Notes: generated by a model not told the origin, from the letters alone. A DNA stretch of 64,000 bases from Planctomycetota bacterium (GCA_021791715.1 JAJYWB010000013.1:39465-103464); one strand, 5' to 3'. Numbered from the stretch's first letter, positions 1 to 9,540 are shown. Numbers and translations: made by a program.

Positions 1-479
1 TGAATGCCTCCGATAGCGTCATACGAAATGTGATCGATCACCGTCCCAGACGTGTTGACGATATCTCGCACCGAGCCGAGCTTGCCCGTCAGATACCAAT
101 CGGTCACGCCCGACGCGTTCGTGCGCGCAACCATCCCCGTCACGCCCGGAACGTATGTCGGACCCGCGAGAGAACGCTCCAAGAGCGTTCCCGAGCCGTT
201 GAACTGCGCGTAAGGCGTGTTCGAATTCCCGTTGTAAACGATCCAGGTCTGTGTGGTCGTTCCGCCCGAAGTCTCGTCTAAGGAGGAGGTTCGGACGCAT
301 GATCCGTCGAGCGCGGTCGATTCGATCGCCGGTAATTCGTTGATATCTAACGAGACTAGGTTCATAGGAACGCGCCGTTGATCTTGCGAGATCGAATACG
401 CGACACACGACTGATCGATAACGACGATCGCCGCGGTCGAGAGGAGAGAGATCGTCGAAGAGGAACGATTGAAAAACAT
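1..479 (-). CDS. Orphan RHS core fragment behind a signal-like N-terminus (partial)
   Basis: The minus-strand frame is open from about 653 to the left edge; the ATG at 479 gives an N-terminus MFFNRSSSTISLLTAAIVV, a basic then hydrophobic stretch like a secretion signal. After about 40 further residues (SLDINELPAIEST) the reading enters RHS-repeat core sequence: QTWIVYNGNSN, YLTGKLGSVRDIVN and DHISYD. The RHS part is nearly identical to the tip at 2355-2607, but the join just before ETSGGTTT differs from that copy, where LDRRIGV precedes it. I infer a recombination product in which an RHS tip was placed behind a different start. The C-terminal toxin region, if any, lies outside the window. The start is uncertain; ATGs at 594, 602 and 629 are also in frame. 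Confidence 0.55.
   Translation of the reverse strand, partial: MFFNRSSSTISLLSTAAIVVIDQSCVAYSISQDQRRVPMNLVSLDINELPAIESTALDGSCVRTSSLDETSGGTTTQTWIVYNGNSNTPYAQFNGSGTLLERSLAGPTYVPGVTGMVARTNASGVTDWYLTGKLGSVRDIVNTSGTVIDHISYDAIGGI
25..277. repeat. Duplicated RHS core DNA, second copy at about 2355-2607
   Basis: The two stretches match almost base for base in the same orientation, for example the run CACGCCCGGAACGTATGTCG in both. They encode the same RHS peptide on the minus strand. Divergence is mainly at wobble positions and at both borders, as expected of RHS cassettes that recombine through their conserved core. Confidence 0.85.
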
Positions 480-872
480 CCGAAACCCGAACCGATCAAT
501 CGACCTCTTATGGTAACGGTTCGAATCAGGGATTTCAATACCGTTACCGAGACGATTTTTGGGATTCCAGTCGGATCCGCCGATTGAATGGTCCATTGTC
601 ATTCGAGTAAGACCGCCACTCGGAACCATTCGAACCAGACGCCTAATCTTTGGCTAAATCCCTATCAAACATCGGGTTAGGTGAACTTGATCGAGGAGTT
701 CGGGGGCGGTCAAATTCTGTGTGTCTTGAAAGTGAGGCGCTTGTTTTGCGTCCTCTGACGTTGCTCCGTAATTAGATATAAGTTATCTTTTGTTCAATTC
801 AGCCCGCCACTTTTGGGGTGTCCGGGTTGAACCGACAACTGGACTTTTCCGACGAAGCATAATTGTATTAAC

Positions 873-1469
873 TTATTGACTAAGATTGATTGTTTTTAAA
901 ATATTCCCTGAAAGGTCGGTAATCGAAACTTGATATGGTGACCCTTCGATTCGACGATTCGGAAAGAGAATTTGAATTTTCGCCTTATAGAGTACAAGGT
1001 TAATATATTTCGGTGTGGCGTTAAAAATCATTTCAGCGGGACCTCCCGGAGACCCTTTCATTTTGTCACCGAATAAAGTAAAGCCGAAACCGCCGTCCTT
1101 GCTCACTCCGGCCAATAAATGAGGAATATGATTCTCGTCGGTTTGTGAGAATTTAAATGTTCCATCATTATGTAGACTAAATGAAGCTTCATATTGTTGA
1201 TCTTTTCCCTTGACTCTAAGAAATGGAATAACTTCTTCAAAATCTTCATCGACGCCGAGTTCAATCATGCATTTTCCATCTTTATCGACGATCTTCAAAT
1301 TATTAGTTTTTAGCGAATCAAGTAAATGATCATCAATCATTTTCTTAATCTCATTTTGATTGATAAAGAAATGAGGGTATTTCATGATAATTAAAATCAA
1401 TGCGAAAAACTGGATCGCGCAGATCATGAAATATATGCAGATCAGTCTGATAATATTTCTTTTCATCAT
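873..1469 (-). CDS. AT-rich membrane-anchored protein, candidate RHS immunity protein
   Basis: 198 residues. An N-terminal hydrophobic segment (about residues 7-29, rich in Ile, Leu and Phe) is followed by a soluble, mostly beta-looking domain with many Asp, Lys and Asn; no known family was recognised. It starts 28 bp after the frameshift-corrected stop of the RHS tip (1498), on the same strand, and is much more AT-rich than the chromosome. Position directly after an RHS tip plus foreign base composition is the usual setting of an immunity gene for a polymorphic toxin; this is inference only. A second ATG follows immediately, so the start is 1469 or 1466. Confidence 0.6.
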   Translation of the reverse strand: MMKRNIIRLICIYFMICAIQFFALILIIMKYPHFFINQNEIKKMIDDHLLDSLKTNNLKIVDKDGKCMIELGVDEDFEEVIPFLRVKGKDQQYEASFSLHNDGTFKFSQTDENHIPHLLAGVSKDGGFGFTLFGDKMKGSPGGPAEMIFNATPKYINLVLYKAKIQILFPNRRIEGSPYQVSITDLSGNILKTINLSQ

Positions 1470-1497
1470 TTGAAAACTCCAGATCTGTCTAAATAAA

Positions 1498-2837
1498 TCA
1501 ATTCATAGGTGTGGGAGTAATATCGCCGTTACCGTCCCTTTGAGGAGCCTGAACAGGCGATCTCGTAATCGGGTAATCAGGATAAAAATTTATACGACGG
1601 CCGAATCTCTTGGTGTAATAATGAATATATCCGTTATTGAAATAGAATGGATAAGATGGGGGGTAATGAAATCCCGCATCTTTTCCACCATTTGTTCTCG
1701 GATCGGTAATCCAAGTAAATCCATTTGGATAATGAACATTCCCGAATCTTGGATGATAGTAAATTCCGGGAGGGTAAGTCCACTTGTCATTCTTCCAGGT
1801 AGGAGTAACTCCTGTGATAGTCGGGGTTGCAAGGATTCCGGAGGCGGACCGGGAGCCGGCTGAGTGTCGGGACCGTTACCAGGCGTAATTGGTGGATCAT
1901 TTCTATTATCGAGAGGAGTTCCTCCATTATCAGGATGACCTGGCGTCGGCGCTGGTCTAGGATTTCCCTCATTTTGTTTACCTCCATCTCCATGATGTGA
2001 ATTATTAGGAGGTGGAAAAAATGCCGGTGTTGGAGATGGATCGAAAACCGCCGGCGGGCCGGTTGTGGGAGATGATTTCGATGGAATTGGAGGGAAATTC
2101 GGTATAATATCTTGAAAGCCACTTTGATCAATGATATTGAGCGAGTTATTTGAAGCGTATTCGTAGAGATTCTGAATGCTCGAGTTGAATGAAGTTGGAT
2201 CGATTGAAATAAACCGGCCATCACTAGATGAAAACAAGCGATGCCAATCGTTGCACAATCCCGTGATCGTATCGTACTGCATGCCGTCGAACTTGAATTG
2301 GCTGCCCGAGCTCGGATTGGTCTCGGCGCGGATCGATCCAAACGCGCCGTACGCAATGTGATCGGTCACCGTCCCCGATGTGTTGACAATGTCGCGCACC
2401 GAACCGAGCTTGCCCGTCAAGTACCAATCGGTCACGCCCGAGGCGTTCGTGCGCGCAATCATCCCCGTCACGCCCGGAACGTATGTCGGACCCGCGAGAT
2501 AACGCTCCAAATGCGTTCCCGAGCCGTTGAACTCGGCGTATGGCGAGTTCGAATTGCCGTTGTAAACGATCCAGGTCTGTGTGGTCGTTCCGCCCGAGGT
2601 CTCGTCGACTCCGATGCGACGATCGAGAGAATCATAAGTATAGGTTCCCGAGGCGATCACCGTCCCCGACGAATTCTTCTCGCGGAATCCCGTCATCTCG
2701 TTCCGATCATTCCACGTGTACGTCCAAATGTCGTCCAATGTCGTTAAATCTGTTACGAAATGATGTTGATCGAAAAGGATTCCCGTAGAGTCGAACGCAC
2801 TTGAATTCGCGATGTCATGTGAGTTCATGTGTTGCAT
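1498..2837 (-). CDS. Orphan RHS tip with frameshift before its C-terminal domain
   Basis: The conserved part reads YTWNDRNEMTGF, YTYDSLDRRIGV, YLTGKLGSVRDIV, then a degenerate RHS hyperconserved end with DGRFISIDPTSF and LYEYASNNS. A Pro/Gly/Asn-rich linker follows. One frame continues to a stop at 1590, but between about 1800 and 1870 a -1 shift enters a frame that runs to a TGA at 1498-1500 and encodes an aromatic-rich domain (KWTYPPGIYYHPRFGNVHYP, then FNNGYIHYYTKRFG). I consider the second frame the original C-terminal effector. Only the last ~250 residues of an RHS protein are present; the large shell is missing, so this is a displaced cassette. The frame stays open upstream to 2966; ATG 2837 or 2828 is a guess. 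It may be a pseudogene. Confidence 0.6.
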
Positions 2838-3491
2838 CCTTAGTTCATGCGTCGCGAACTCATTTGTAAGAGCGAACGGTCGTGTGTGCCGTTTCTTATT
2901 CCTGAATTGAAAAATGACGGCTCGGTCGACGCCTCGCCCTCCTGGAGATACGTTCTCTCGACCCAAACCAAACCTGAGGACGAAGCGGGGGCGAAGGGGG
3001 GAAATTCGCCGTGAGTCGATCGATCGCAGTGATATACATCAAGTTCCGAAAGTACGTCGATCAATCTAAATGTGGTATGCTAACGACCGCGCTTTCGGAT
3101 TGCAAGACCCGCTTCCGGTTTTTCTCGATTTTTTTTGAGGAGGGCCTCGGATGATTGAAATGGCTTGTTTTTCAGGGGTTTTGAGCGAAAACGCGAGAAT
3201 GCTATCTTATATTATGAATTGAACGTGGCGAACGTGTTGCTTTTTGGCGACATCGCCGGGTATGACTCGGGCCTGGAAAATCGAAACAGAGTTCCGTAGC
3301 CGCGGTCGCATCGATCAATCCTTACCACGGCCCGATTCATTGTCATTTCCAGTCGATTATGACTGTTTCGACGCGATTCTCTCCAGCGTCCTTTGGCGAT
3401 TCCCCTTGCCCGATTCGGCGAAATCGGCTACGAATCGGCCGGGAGTGGATCGTTCAGGCGTTTTCGATGAAGAAGAGGGAAGGAATCCCGC
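2838..3491. other. Intergenic region between RHS tip and Kdo hydroxylase
   Basis: No gene supported. Minus-strand open frame to 2966 is the upstream end of the RHS frame and lacks RHS similarity. Around 3180-3225 an AT-rich stretch (ATGCTATCTTATATTATG) could hold a promoter for the plus-strand gene at 3492. A purine-rich GGAAGGA at about 3478 lies just before that gene. Confidence 0.4.
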
Positions 3492-4400
3492 ATGGCACGG
3501 ATCTTGATCGACGTCAATCGTCCTCAATTGACCGCGACGACCGACGAATACAAAGCGCTCGAATCGGGCGATATCCTCTACTTCCCTCAAACCCCCTTCG
3601 AACTCGCGGCCGAGGAACGCGCGTTCCTCCTCGGCCAAAAACAGGCGGGGGGCACGCTCCATAAAAATATCAGCTACCGTCCCGCGATCGATAAGCTCAA
3701 AGGCGTCGAGGCCGACGACCCCGAACAATTCCGCCGCACCCATGAAATTATGCGCAATTACTCGCAACGCGCCGTCGCGTTCACCGCGTCGTTCCTGGCT
3801 CGCTACGCTTCGACCTGGAAGCTCGATTTCGCGAGCTTCAGGCCGATCGAAGAGCACGGCCGAGCCGCGGCTCGCCACGCCCGCAACGACCTGATCCACG
3901 TCGACGCGTTCGGGTCAAGACCTTCGCACGGCAATCGTTTGCTGCGGATCTTCACCAACATCAATCCCGAAAAGCCGAGAACGTGGGTCACGTCGGATCA
4001 TTTCGACGAACTCGTGCGCAAACACGCGAGCGAGGCGGGGCTTCCCAAACCCCCGCATTTCTGGTCAAGGGTGCGGTCGAAGGCGCTCGCCGCGGCCGCG
4101 GGCGTCGGAATCCCCGTCGTCAATCGACCCGAGTACGATCGATTCATGCGCCGATTCCATCATTACATGAAAGACAACGAGAACTTTCAGCAAACCTGCC
4201 GCAAGGATCGGTGGGATTTCCCACCCGATTCGACCTGGATCGTCTTCACCGATACCGCGAGCCACGCGTGTTTGAGCGGTCGGTACGCTCTTGAGCAAAC
4301 GTTCATCGTCGATCGTCGCGGGCTTGTTTTTCCCGAGCGGTCGCCGATCGCGATTCTCGAAAAGATGGTCGGATTTCCGCTCACGGCGCGGTCGGCTTGA
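3492..4400 (+). CDS. Kdo hydroxylase family protein (Fe(II)/2-oxoglutarate type)
   Basis: 302 residues, full family length. The family (first described as KdoO in Burkholderia and Yersinia) hydroxylates the 3-deoxy-D-manno-octulosonic acid sugar of lipopolysaccharide inner core. Visible hallmarks are an HVD iron-binding pair at H136/D138 within DLIHVDAFGSRPSHGNRLLR, followed by IFTNINPEKPR, and a distal histidine at H258 in DTASHACLSGRYALEQTF with a nearby Arg that could hold 2-oxoglutarate. The ATG at 3492 follows a purine-rich GGAAGGA. It stands alone between divergent neighbours. Presence of this gene suggests an LPS-type outer membrane with Kdo. Family call is strong; the exact substrate is inferred. 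Confidence 0.75.
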   Translation: MARILIDVNRPQLTATTDEYKALESGDILYFPQTPFELAAEERAFLLGQKQAGGTLHKNISYRPAIDKLKGVEADDPEQFRRTHEIMRNYSQRAVAFTASFLARYASTWKLDFASFRPIEEHGRAAARHARNDLIHVDAFGSRPSHGNRLLRIFTNINPEKPRTWVTSDHFDELVRKHASEAGLPKPPHFWSRVRSKALAAAAGVGIPVVNRPEYDRFMRRFHHYMKDNENFQQTCRKDRWDFPPDSTWIVFTDTASHACLSGRYALEQTFIVDRRGLVFPERSPIAILEKMVGFPLTARSA

Positions 4401-4492
4401 GGTTCGAGGTTAGAGAATCATGGTACGAGGTTCAACGAGCGCCGAAGCGGGGACGTCGGCTCATTGATGATCGCCGAAGCGGGGACGTCGGC
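4401..4492. repeat. Short duplicated 22-bp motif downstream of Kdo hydroxylase
   Basis: The motif CGCCGAAGCGGGGACGTCGG, followed by CT, occurs twice within 50 bp (about 4440 and 4470). It lies between the convergent genes at 4400 and 4493. No function recognised. Confidence 0.5.
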
Positions 4493-5407
4493 TTATCGAC
4501 GATCCCCTTTTGGCTGATTTTCGCGGCTTTTGATCGCCGATTCGTCTTGCTTCGCGGGGGAAGGCTTGGCTGGTTCGAGATATCCCGAATCGGCCATCCA
4601 GTCTGAGAGGCGTTTGGGCCAGTTTTTCAGGGTTTCGAGCTTCGATCGATTCCCCATGTTGAACGCGTGGCCGCCGCGCGCGAAGACGTGCGCCTCGACC
4701 GGAACTCCCGCGTCGCGATACTTTTGGAAGAGACGAGCGATCACTCGCGAAGCGCCCCGATCGTCGTTCGCGACAAGCAAGAACGCGGGAGGGGCGTCTT
4801 TGGGGATCGTCTCGGGAATCCCCAACGGCCCAGGATAGATTAAGATCTGAAAATCAGGGCGGCTATTGATCCGATCGATCGGATCGGCGGCTTTGGGGTC
4901 GCCCGCGCCCGGCGCGTAAGCGACCATCGACGCGACCTCGCCTCCCGCCGAAAACCCCATCACGCCGATACGGTCGGGGTCGAGCCCCCATTCCTCGGCG
5001 CGCGAACGGACGAGCCGCATCGCGCGGATCCCGTCTTCTCGGGCGTGAATCTCGGGCTTGTACGGCGAACCCTGTTCGCGGCCGAGCCTGTATTTGAGCG
5101 CGAACGCCGCCACGCCTATGCCGTTGAGATAGCGAGCGGGTTCCACCCCCTCGGCGTTGAACACGAGTTCGCGATGCCCGCCCCCGGGACATATGATCAC
5201 AGCGGCGCGCGTCGCCTTGTCTTTGGGAGGGAGAAACGCGGTGATCGAAGGATTGTGGATGTTTTTAATCCAGTAATCCTTGGCGATTTGAGGCAGGTCG
5301 CGCCTCGATTCAAACCCTGGAGCCCCGTTCGGCCAAAGCGGGATCTCGCGCGGTTCGTCGACTCCGACGAGCGTCGCGGCCAAAACGAACGCGTAAACGA
5401 TCGGCAT
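4493..5407 (-). CDS. Secreted alpha/beta hydrolase (esterase, BD-FAE/acetyl-xylan esterase-like)
   Basis: Starting at the ATG at 5407 gives 304 residues with a signal peptide (MPIVYAFVLAATLVG). The fold signature is clear: an oxyanion-hole motif CPGGGHRELVF near residue 73, the nucleophile elbow GFSAGG with Ser153, an acidic residue in LLVANDDRGAS (about 215) and the histidine in FARGGHAFNMG (H247). The sequence after the signal (EIPLWPNGAPG) is typical of planctomycete exported carbohydrate esterases. It lies 103 bp downstream of the DUF1552 gene on the same strand, so it may be the last gene of that operon. Substrate unknown; an acetylated or acylated polysaccharide is a reasonable inference. 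The longer open frame upstream to 5476 is Gly-rich and unlike the family. Confidence 0.75.
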   Translation of the reverse strand: MPIVYAFVLAATLVGVDEPREIPLWPNGAPGFESRRDLPQIAKDYWIKNIHNPSITAFLPPKDKATRAAVIICPGGGHRELVFNAEGVEPARYLNGIGVAAFALKYRLGREQGSPYKPEIHAREDGIRAMRLVRSRAEEWGLDPDRIGVMGFSAGGEVASMVAYAPGAGDPKAADPIDRINSRPDFQILIYPGPLGIPETIPKDAPPAFLLVANDDRGASRVIARLFQKYRDAGVPVEAHVFARGGHAFNMGNRSKLETLKNWPKRLSDWMADSGYLEPAKPSPAKQDESAIKSRENQPKGDRR

Positions 5408-5510
5408 CGGCGTCGCTCCCCCCCCCTCCCCGCCGATTCCGCTCATTTCGCGATCGAATCGCGGGGAGACGAGCACTTTCGGCGTTCCGGGATCGTTCCA
5501 AAAGCGTTGA

Positions 5511-6905
5511 TTAAAGGTCGGCGAGCTTGCCGTCGGAATCGCCGAATCGTTTGAGGTCGGACGCTCCCATGCGTTCGGCCATGCTCAAGAAAAGGTTCGT
5601 CATCGGTTTTGATCCGTGTTTGACGTACCGGCCGGGGTTGAGCGTTCCGCCGCCGGCGCCGGCGACCACGATCGGCAGGTCGACGTGCGTGTGCCGGTTG
5701 CCGTCGGAGTTGCCGCTGCCGTAGACGATCATCGAATGATAAAGGAGCGATTTACCGTCGGATTCTTTGATCGAATCGAGCCGATCGAGGAACCGCGCGA
5801 ACCGACGGACGTACCACAGATCGATGTCGGCGACCTTGGCGATCCAATCGGCGCGATTTTGATGATGCGTGAGATCGTGATGACCTTCTGAAATGCCGAT
5901 CTGTTCAAACGATCGATTGCTGCCGTCGTGCGCGAGGAGCATCGTGGCGACCCGCGTCGAATCGGTTTGGAACGCGAGGACGAGCATATCGAACATGAGG
6001 TCGATGTATTCGGTGTAATCGGCGGGAACGCCCGCGGGAGAATCGACCGACGCGAGATCGGCGGGGGCGAACCGTTCGGCGCGTTCGATGCGGGTTTCGA
6101 TCTCGCGGACGCCTTCGAGGTATTGATCGAGCTTCTCGCGATCGCTCGATCCCAGGCGATCGCGCATCGCGCGCGCGTCTTCGAGCGCGAAATCGAGGAT
6201 CGACCGCCGTTCGAGCCTGCGGCGTTCGAGGTTCGCGCGCCGTTCGCCCGGCGAACCCGCGCCGAAGAGCCGCTCGAAAACGAGCCTCGGGTTCGATTCG
6301 GGAGGCGCGGGAGTCGTCGGCGAAGTCCAAGACATATTGTATTGATACGCGCAAGAATATCCCGAATCGCACGATCCCGCCTTCCGCGCCGATTCGCACG
6401 CGAGTTCGAGCGAGGGAAACCGCGTGAGATGACCGATCTTACGCGCGATCAATTGATCGATCGATACCCCGGCGCGAACCGTGACGGCGCTTTTGTTGAG
6501 GCGAACTCCGGTGAGGAACGTTCCGCCGCCGCGTGCGTGATCGCCGGCGCCGTCGGGCCCCCCCTCGGCGGTTTTATGATCGAGCCCGCGCATCACCTGA
6601 ACCATGTTTTTCAGCGGTTCGAGCGGCTGGAGCGTTTTCTTGAACTGAAAATCCTTGCCGTCCCCTTCGGGACGCCACGCCGAGGGGATCGCGCCGTTGG
6701 GAAAATAGACGAAAGCCGATCGCAACGGCGCGCCCGTGATCGTCGAGGCCTCGGCGGCGACGTCGGCGGCGAACGCCCTCGAAACCCCTCGCGTCGCGAA
6801 CGCGGGCAAGGCGATCAGAGCCCCCGCTCCTCGAATAAACGCCCGCCGTGTGACCGCAGTCGACTTTCGTCCGAGCGCCGAATCGATCTCTTTCGACATA
6901 TTCAT
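5511..6905 (-). CDS. DUF1552 family protein, Tat-exported
   Basis: 464 residues. N-terminus has a twin-arginine signal (TRRAFIRGAGALIALPAF), then FVYFPNGAIPSAWRPEGDG and the DUF1552 core with MRGLDHKTAEGG, HARGGGTFLTGV and LLAHDGSNRSFEQIG, ending with the conserved HTHVDLPIVVAGAGGG. The family is a planctomycete/verrucomicrobial exported protein of unknown biochemical role, almost always paired with the large DUF1587-DUF1592 cytochrome protein. Here the partner's stop is only 4 bp upstream, so the two are surely co-transcribed. It probably acts in the periplasm in a complex or pathway with that c-type cytochrome. The order here is cytochrome protein, then DUF1552, then esterase. Confidence 0.9.
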   Translation of the reverse strand: MNMSKEIDSALGRKSTAVTRRAFIRGAGALIALPAFATRGVSRAFAADVAAEASTITGAPLRSAFVYFPNGAIPSAWRPEGDGKDFQFKKTLQPLEPLKNMVQVMRGLDHKTAEGGPDGAGDHARGGGTFLTGVRLNKSAVTVRAGVSIDQLIARKIGHLTRFPSLELACESARKAGSCDSGYSCAYQYNMSWTSPTTPAPPESNPRLVFERLFGAGSPGERRANLERRRLERRSILDFALEDARAMRDRLGSSDREKLDQYLEGVREIETRIERAERFAPADLASVDSPAGVPADYTEYIDLMFDMLVLAFQTDSTRVATMLLAHDGSNRSFEQIGISEGHHDLTHHQNRADWIAKVADIDLWYVRRFARFLDRLDSIKESDGKSLLYHSMIVYGSGNSDGNRHTHVDLPIVVAGAGGGTLNPGRYVKHGSKPMTNLFLSMAERMGASDLKRFGDSDGKLADL

Positions 6906-6909
6906 GTCC

Positions 6910-9540
6910 TTACTCGTTAGGGTTGATGCGTTTCGCCGAATCGGCGTTCGAGGCCGACGTCGCTTCGACCTTCGTCGATCGCCTTCGTTTCTGGAACGGC
7001 GCCGATCGGACGATCGCGTGGATCAACTCCGACCCGCTCCCGTTCGTCGCGTCGAGCCGATCGACGATCAAGTCGACCGAATGGACGTCGGTCGCCTCGA
7101 GCCCGCGACCGATCGCGTAGGTGAGCAATTTCTCGGTTAAACACCGATAATATTCGCGTTTGTGCCGATCGACCAGGGCGCGCTTCAGGTCTTTCACGTC
7201 TTTAAACTTTTCGCCCGTGATCAGCTCTCCCGACGAATCGATCGGCCCCCCCCGCTCTTTTTCGCGGAACCGACCGAGCGCGTTGAACTGTTCGAGCGCC
7301 AGCCCGAGCGGATCCATCCGCGCGTGGCACGCGGCGCACGACGGAACGTCGCGATGCAAAACCATCGATTCGCGAAGCGTGAGCGTTCGGCCCGCGGCCT
7401 TCTTGCCGGCCTCTTCGAGCGAGGGAATGTTCGGCGGCGGAGGAGCGGGAGGCGATCCCAATAAATTCTCAAGTATAAACAAGCCGCGCTTCACCGGCGA
7501 CGTTCGATCGGGATTCGACGTGACCGCCAAAATCGTCCCCTGAGTCAGCACCCCGCCGCGAGGACTGTTCGGCGGAAGCTTGACGAGCCGCATCTCGTCG
7601 CCCGAAACCCCGTCGATTCCGTAATATTTCGCCAACCGTTCATTCAAGAACGTGTAATCACAATCAAGAATTTCGAGCACGCTTCGGTTTTCTTTGATAA
7701 TATGTTCAAAGAGCATTTCGGTTTCGCGGCGCATCGCGCGGCGGAGATCCCCCGTCAGCTCGAATTCGCGGAAGCGGCGGAAATTGCGCGGAAACGACGC
7801 GCGAAACTCTTGCAGCTCCTTCTTTTCGGCTTCGGTGAGCTTTTCGGGAGGCTTGCGGATCAGCTCGCGGAACCTCGTACGGCGGCGTTCGGCGGCGGGA
7901 TCGGCGGGTTCATCACGCGCGATCACCGCCCCCGCGTTGATCGGAACCCCTTCGATATCGCGGGTTTGCAGCCATTGCCCCGTAAAATGACGGAAGAACT
8001 CGCCCGAACGCGGATCGGAAAGCAACCGCGCGAGCTGACGATCGAGATTCGCCCTCAATTGATTCTTTGATGCGAGATCGATCAGCTCGGCGTCGGGCGC
8101 GGTCGACCAGAAAAAGTAGGAAAGCCGCGAAGCGAGCGAATATTCATCGATAAGAGGATATCGATCGGTTGAATCGACCGCGTCGAATTCCTCGCGGAAC
8201 AGAAACCTCGGCGAGGCGAGAACCGCGGCCATCGCCTGCGAAACTCCCGCCTCGAACGTTCCGCCTTGATGCGACCAGATCGATTCGGCCAGGGACGCGA
8301 GCCGATCTTTGGTCGCGTCGTCGACGGGACGACGGAACGCGCGGGTAGCGAATTGTCCCAACAGCTCGCGCGCGTACGCCTTCCGTTCGGCGGGATCGGC
8401 GGGGGGATCTTTGGGGAAAAACTTCGCGTAATCGGCGGGTCGAACCCGATATTTCTCGTCCATCGGCCCCTCGACGCTCGCCGAGGTCAGCTTCAACGCC
8501 AACGTACGGTTCCTTTTTTCGTCGGGCGTCAACGGCTCGACCTCGATCGTCGTCTCGTGCGGGCCCGCCTTCCAGTCGCGATCGAACGCGAACCGGAACT
8601 TTTTGCCGTCTTGACGACTGAATTCACGGCTGACGAGTTCATCGCCGTCGCAACGAATCGTCATGCGACATTTGTTATAATCGAACATCCCGTCGACGAA
8701 TTTCTCGGTCGCGGCGATCTCGAGGTTCAACCGATACCGACCTTCGATTTCGATCGTATCCACCGCCTTGAGCGAAGCCTTTTCGTAATACGATAAAACG
8801 GGCTCGCCCCCTTTGGCTTCGCTTCCGACCCGCTTGAACAGCTTGGGATCGATCTTCCGCTCGGGAACGACCCTGGAAACCTTGGGAACCGCCGCGGCGA
8901 CGATCGCATGCGCCGATTCAAGATATTTTTCGAGCAATAACGGCGAGATTGTGAGAACTTCTCCAATGTTATCGAATCCGTGACCCGAGTCGTCGGGGGG
9001 AAAATCGGCGGTGGTGTCGAAATCGACCCCGAGAAGGTCGCGAACGGTGTTGCGGTATTCGACGCGGTTGAGCCTTCGGACCGTCACGCGGCCGGGGTCG
9101 GGGTCGGCGGGGTCGATTCCGATCGCGTCGAATTTGATCCAGGATTCGAGCGCCGCGATCTCTTCGGACGAGGGTTTGGGTTCTTTCGCGGGGGGCATGA
9201 TCCCCGAGCGAATGTTTTTGAGCACGTTCCACCAGAGTTTGTCGTTGTGGAGTCGGGATCGATCGGAGTCGAAACCGTCGAGCGCGACCCCCCCCTTCTT
9301 GGCGCCGTCGCCGTGGCACGTGTAGCAGTATTCTTTGAGGAGCGGCTCGATTTCCCTGGCGAAGCGATCCGCGGCGCGATCCGCGGCCGACGCTCGATCG
9401 TCGAAAATCGAGCCGAACGCGGCGATTCCCGCGACGATCGCCATTCGAATGACGACCGCGATTCGTCCTCGCGCGATCGGCGGGCGCGAACGAACACACG
9501 GGTCGGTTTCAACCACGTTCGGGTGAGTCTGATACGTCAT
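6910..9540 (-). CDS. Planctomycete cytochrome c protein (DUF1587/1592/1588/1585/1595)
   Basis: 876 residues. An N-terminal hydrophobic segment (about 28-45) serves for export, then a haem motif CYTCH at residues 72-76. Family blocks follow in order: RLNRVEYRNTVRDLLGVD (DUF1587), the carbohydrate-binding-like middle part, FATRAFRRPVDDATK and FLFREEF (DUF1595/1592), LTQGTILAVTSNPDRTSPV (DUF1588) with a second CxxCH (CAACH, near residue 735), and YAIGRGLEATD (DUF1585) at the end. The family is specific to Planctomycetota and Verrucomicrobiota. Proposed roles in the literature centre on periplasmic redox and polysaccharide breakdown, but no reaction is established. First gene of the operon with DUF1552 and the esterase. 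The in-frame Met at residue 33 is an alternative start. Confidence 0.92.
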   Translation of the reverse strand: MTYQTHPNVVETDPCVRSRPPIARGRIAVVIRMAIVAGIAAFGSIFDDRASAADRAADRFAREIEPLLKEYCYTCHGDGAKKGGVALDGFDSDRSRLHNDKLWWNVLKNIRSGIMPPAKEPKPSSEEIAALESWIKFDAIGIDPADPDPGRVTVRRLNRVEYRNTVRDLLGVDFDTTADFPPDDSGHGFDNIGEVLTISPLLLEKYLESAHAIVAAAVPKVSRVVPERKIDPKLFKRVGSEAKGGEPVLSYYEKASLKAVDTIEIEGRYRLNLEIAATEKFVDGMFDYNKCRMTIRCDGDELVSREFSRQDGKKFRFAFDRDWKAGPHETTIEVEPLTPDEKRNRTLALKLTSASVEGPMDEKYRVRPADYAKFFPKDPPADPAERKAYARELLGQFATRAFRRPVDDATKDRLASLAESIWSHQGGTFEAGVSQAMAAVLASPRFLFREEFDAVDSTDRYPLIDEYSLASRLSYFFWSTAPDAELIDLASKNQLRANLDRQLARLLSDPRSGEFFRHFTGQWLQTRDIEGVPINAGAVIARDEPADPAAERRRTRFRELIRKPPEKLTEAEKKELQEFRASFPRNFRRFREFELTGDLRRAMRRETEMLFEHIIKENRSVLEILDCDYTFLNERLAKYYGIDGVSGDEMRLVKLPPNSPRGGVLTQGTILAVTSNPDRTSPVKRGLFILENLLGSPPAPPPPNIPSLEEAGKKAAGRTLTLRESMVLHRDVPSCAACHARMDPLGLALEQFNALGRFREKERGGPIDSSGELITGEKFKDVKDLKRALVDRHKREYYRCLTEKLLTYAIGRGLEATDVHSVDLIVDRLDATNGSGSELIHAIVRSAPFQKRRRSTKVEATSASNADSAKRINPNE

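Noticed and set aside
19..408. 129-codon minus-strand frame at the left edge
   Set aside because: It overlaps the RHS-core frame out of phase and is Arg/Asp-rich; the RHS frame is clearly the real one.
1590..1800. C-terminus of the RHS protein as read without frameshift
   Set aside because: It is open but lacks the aromatic, Gly/Pro-rich character of the alternative frame, which also ends at a better place before the next gene. Kept as a possible alternative.
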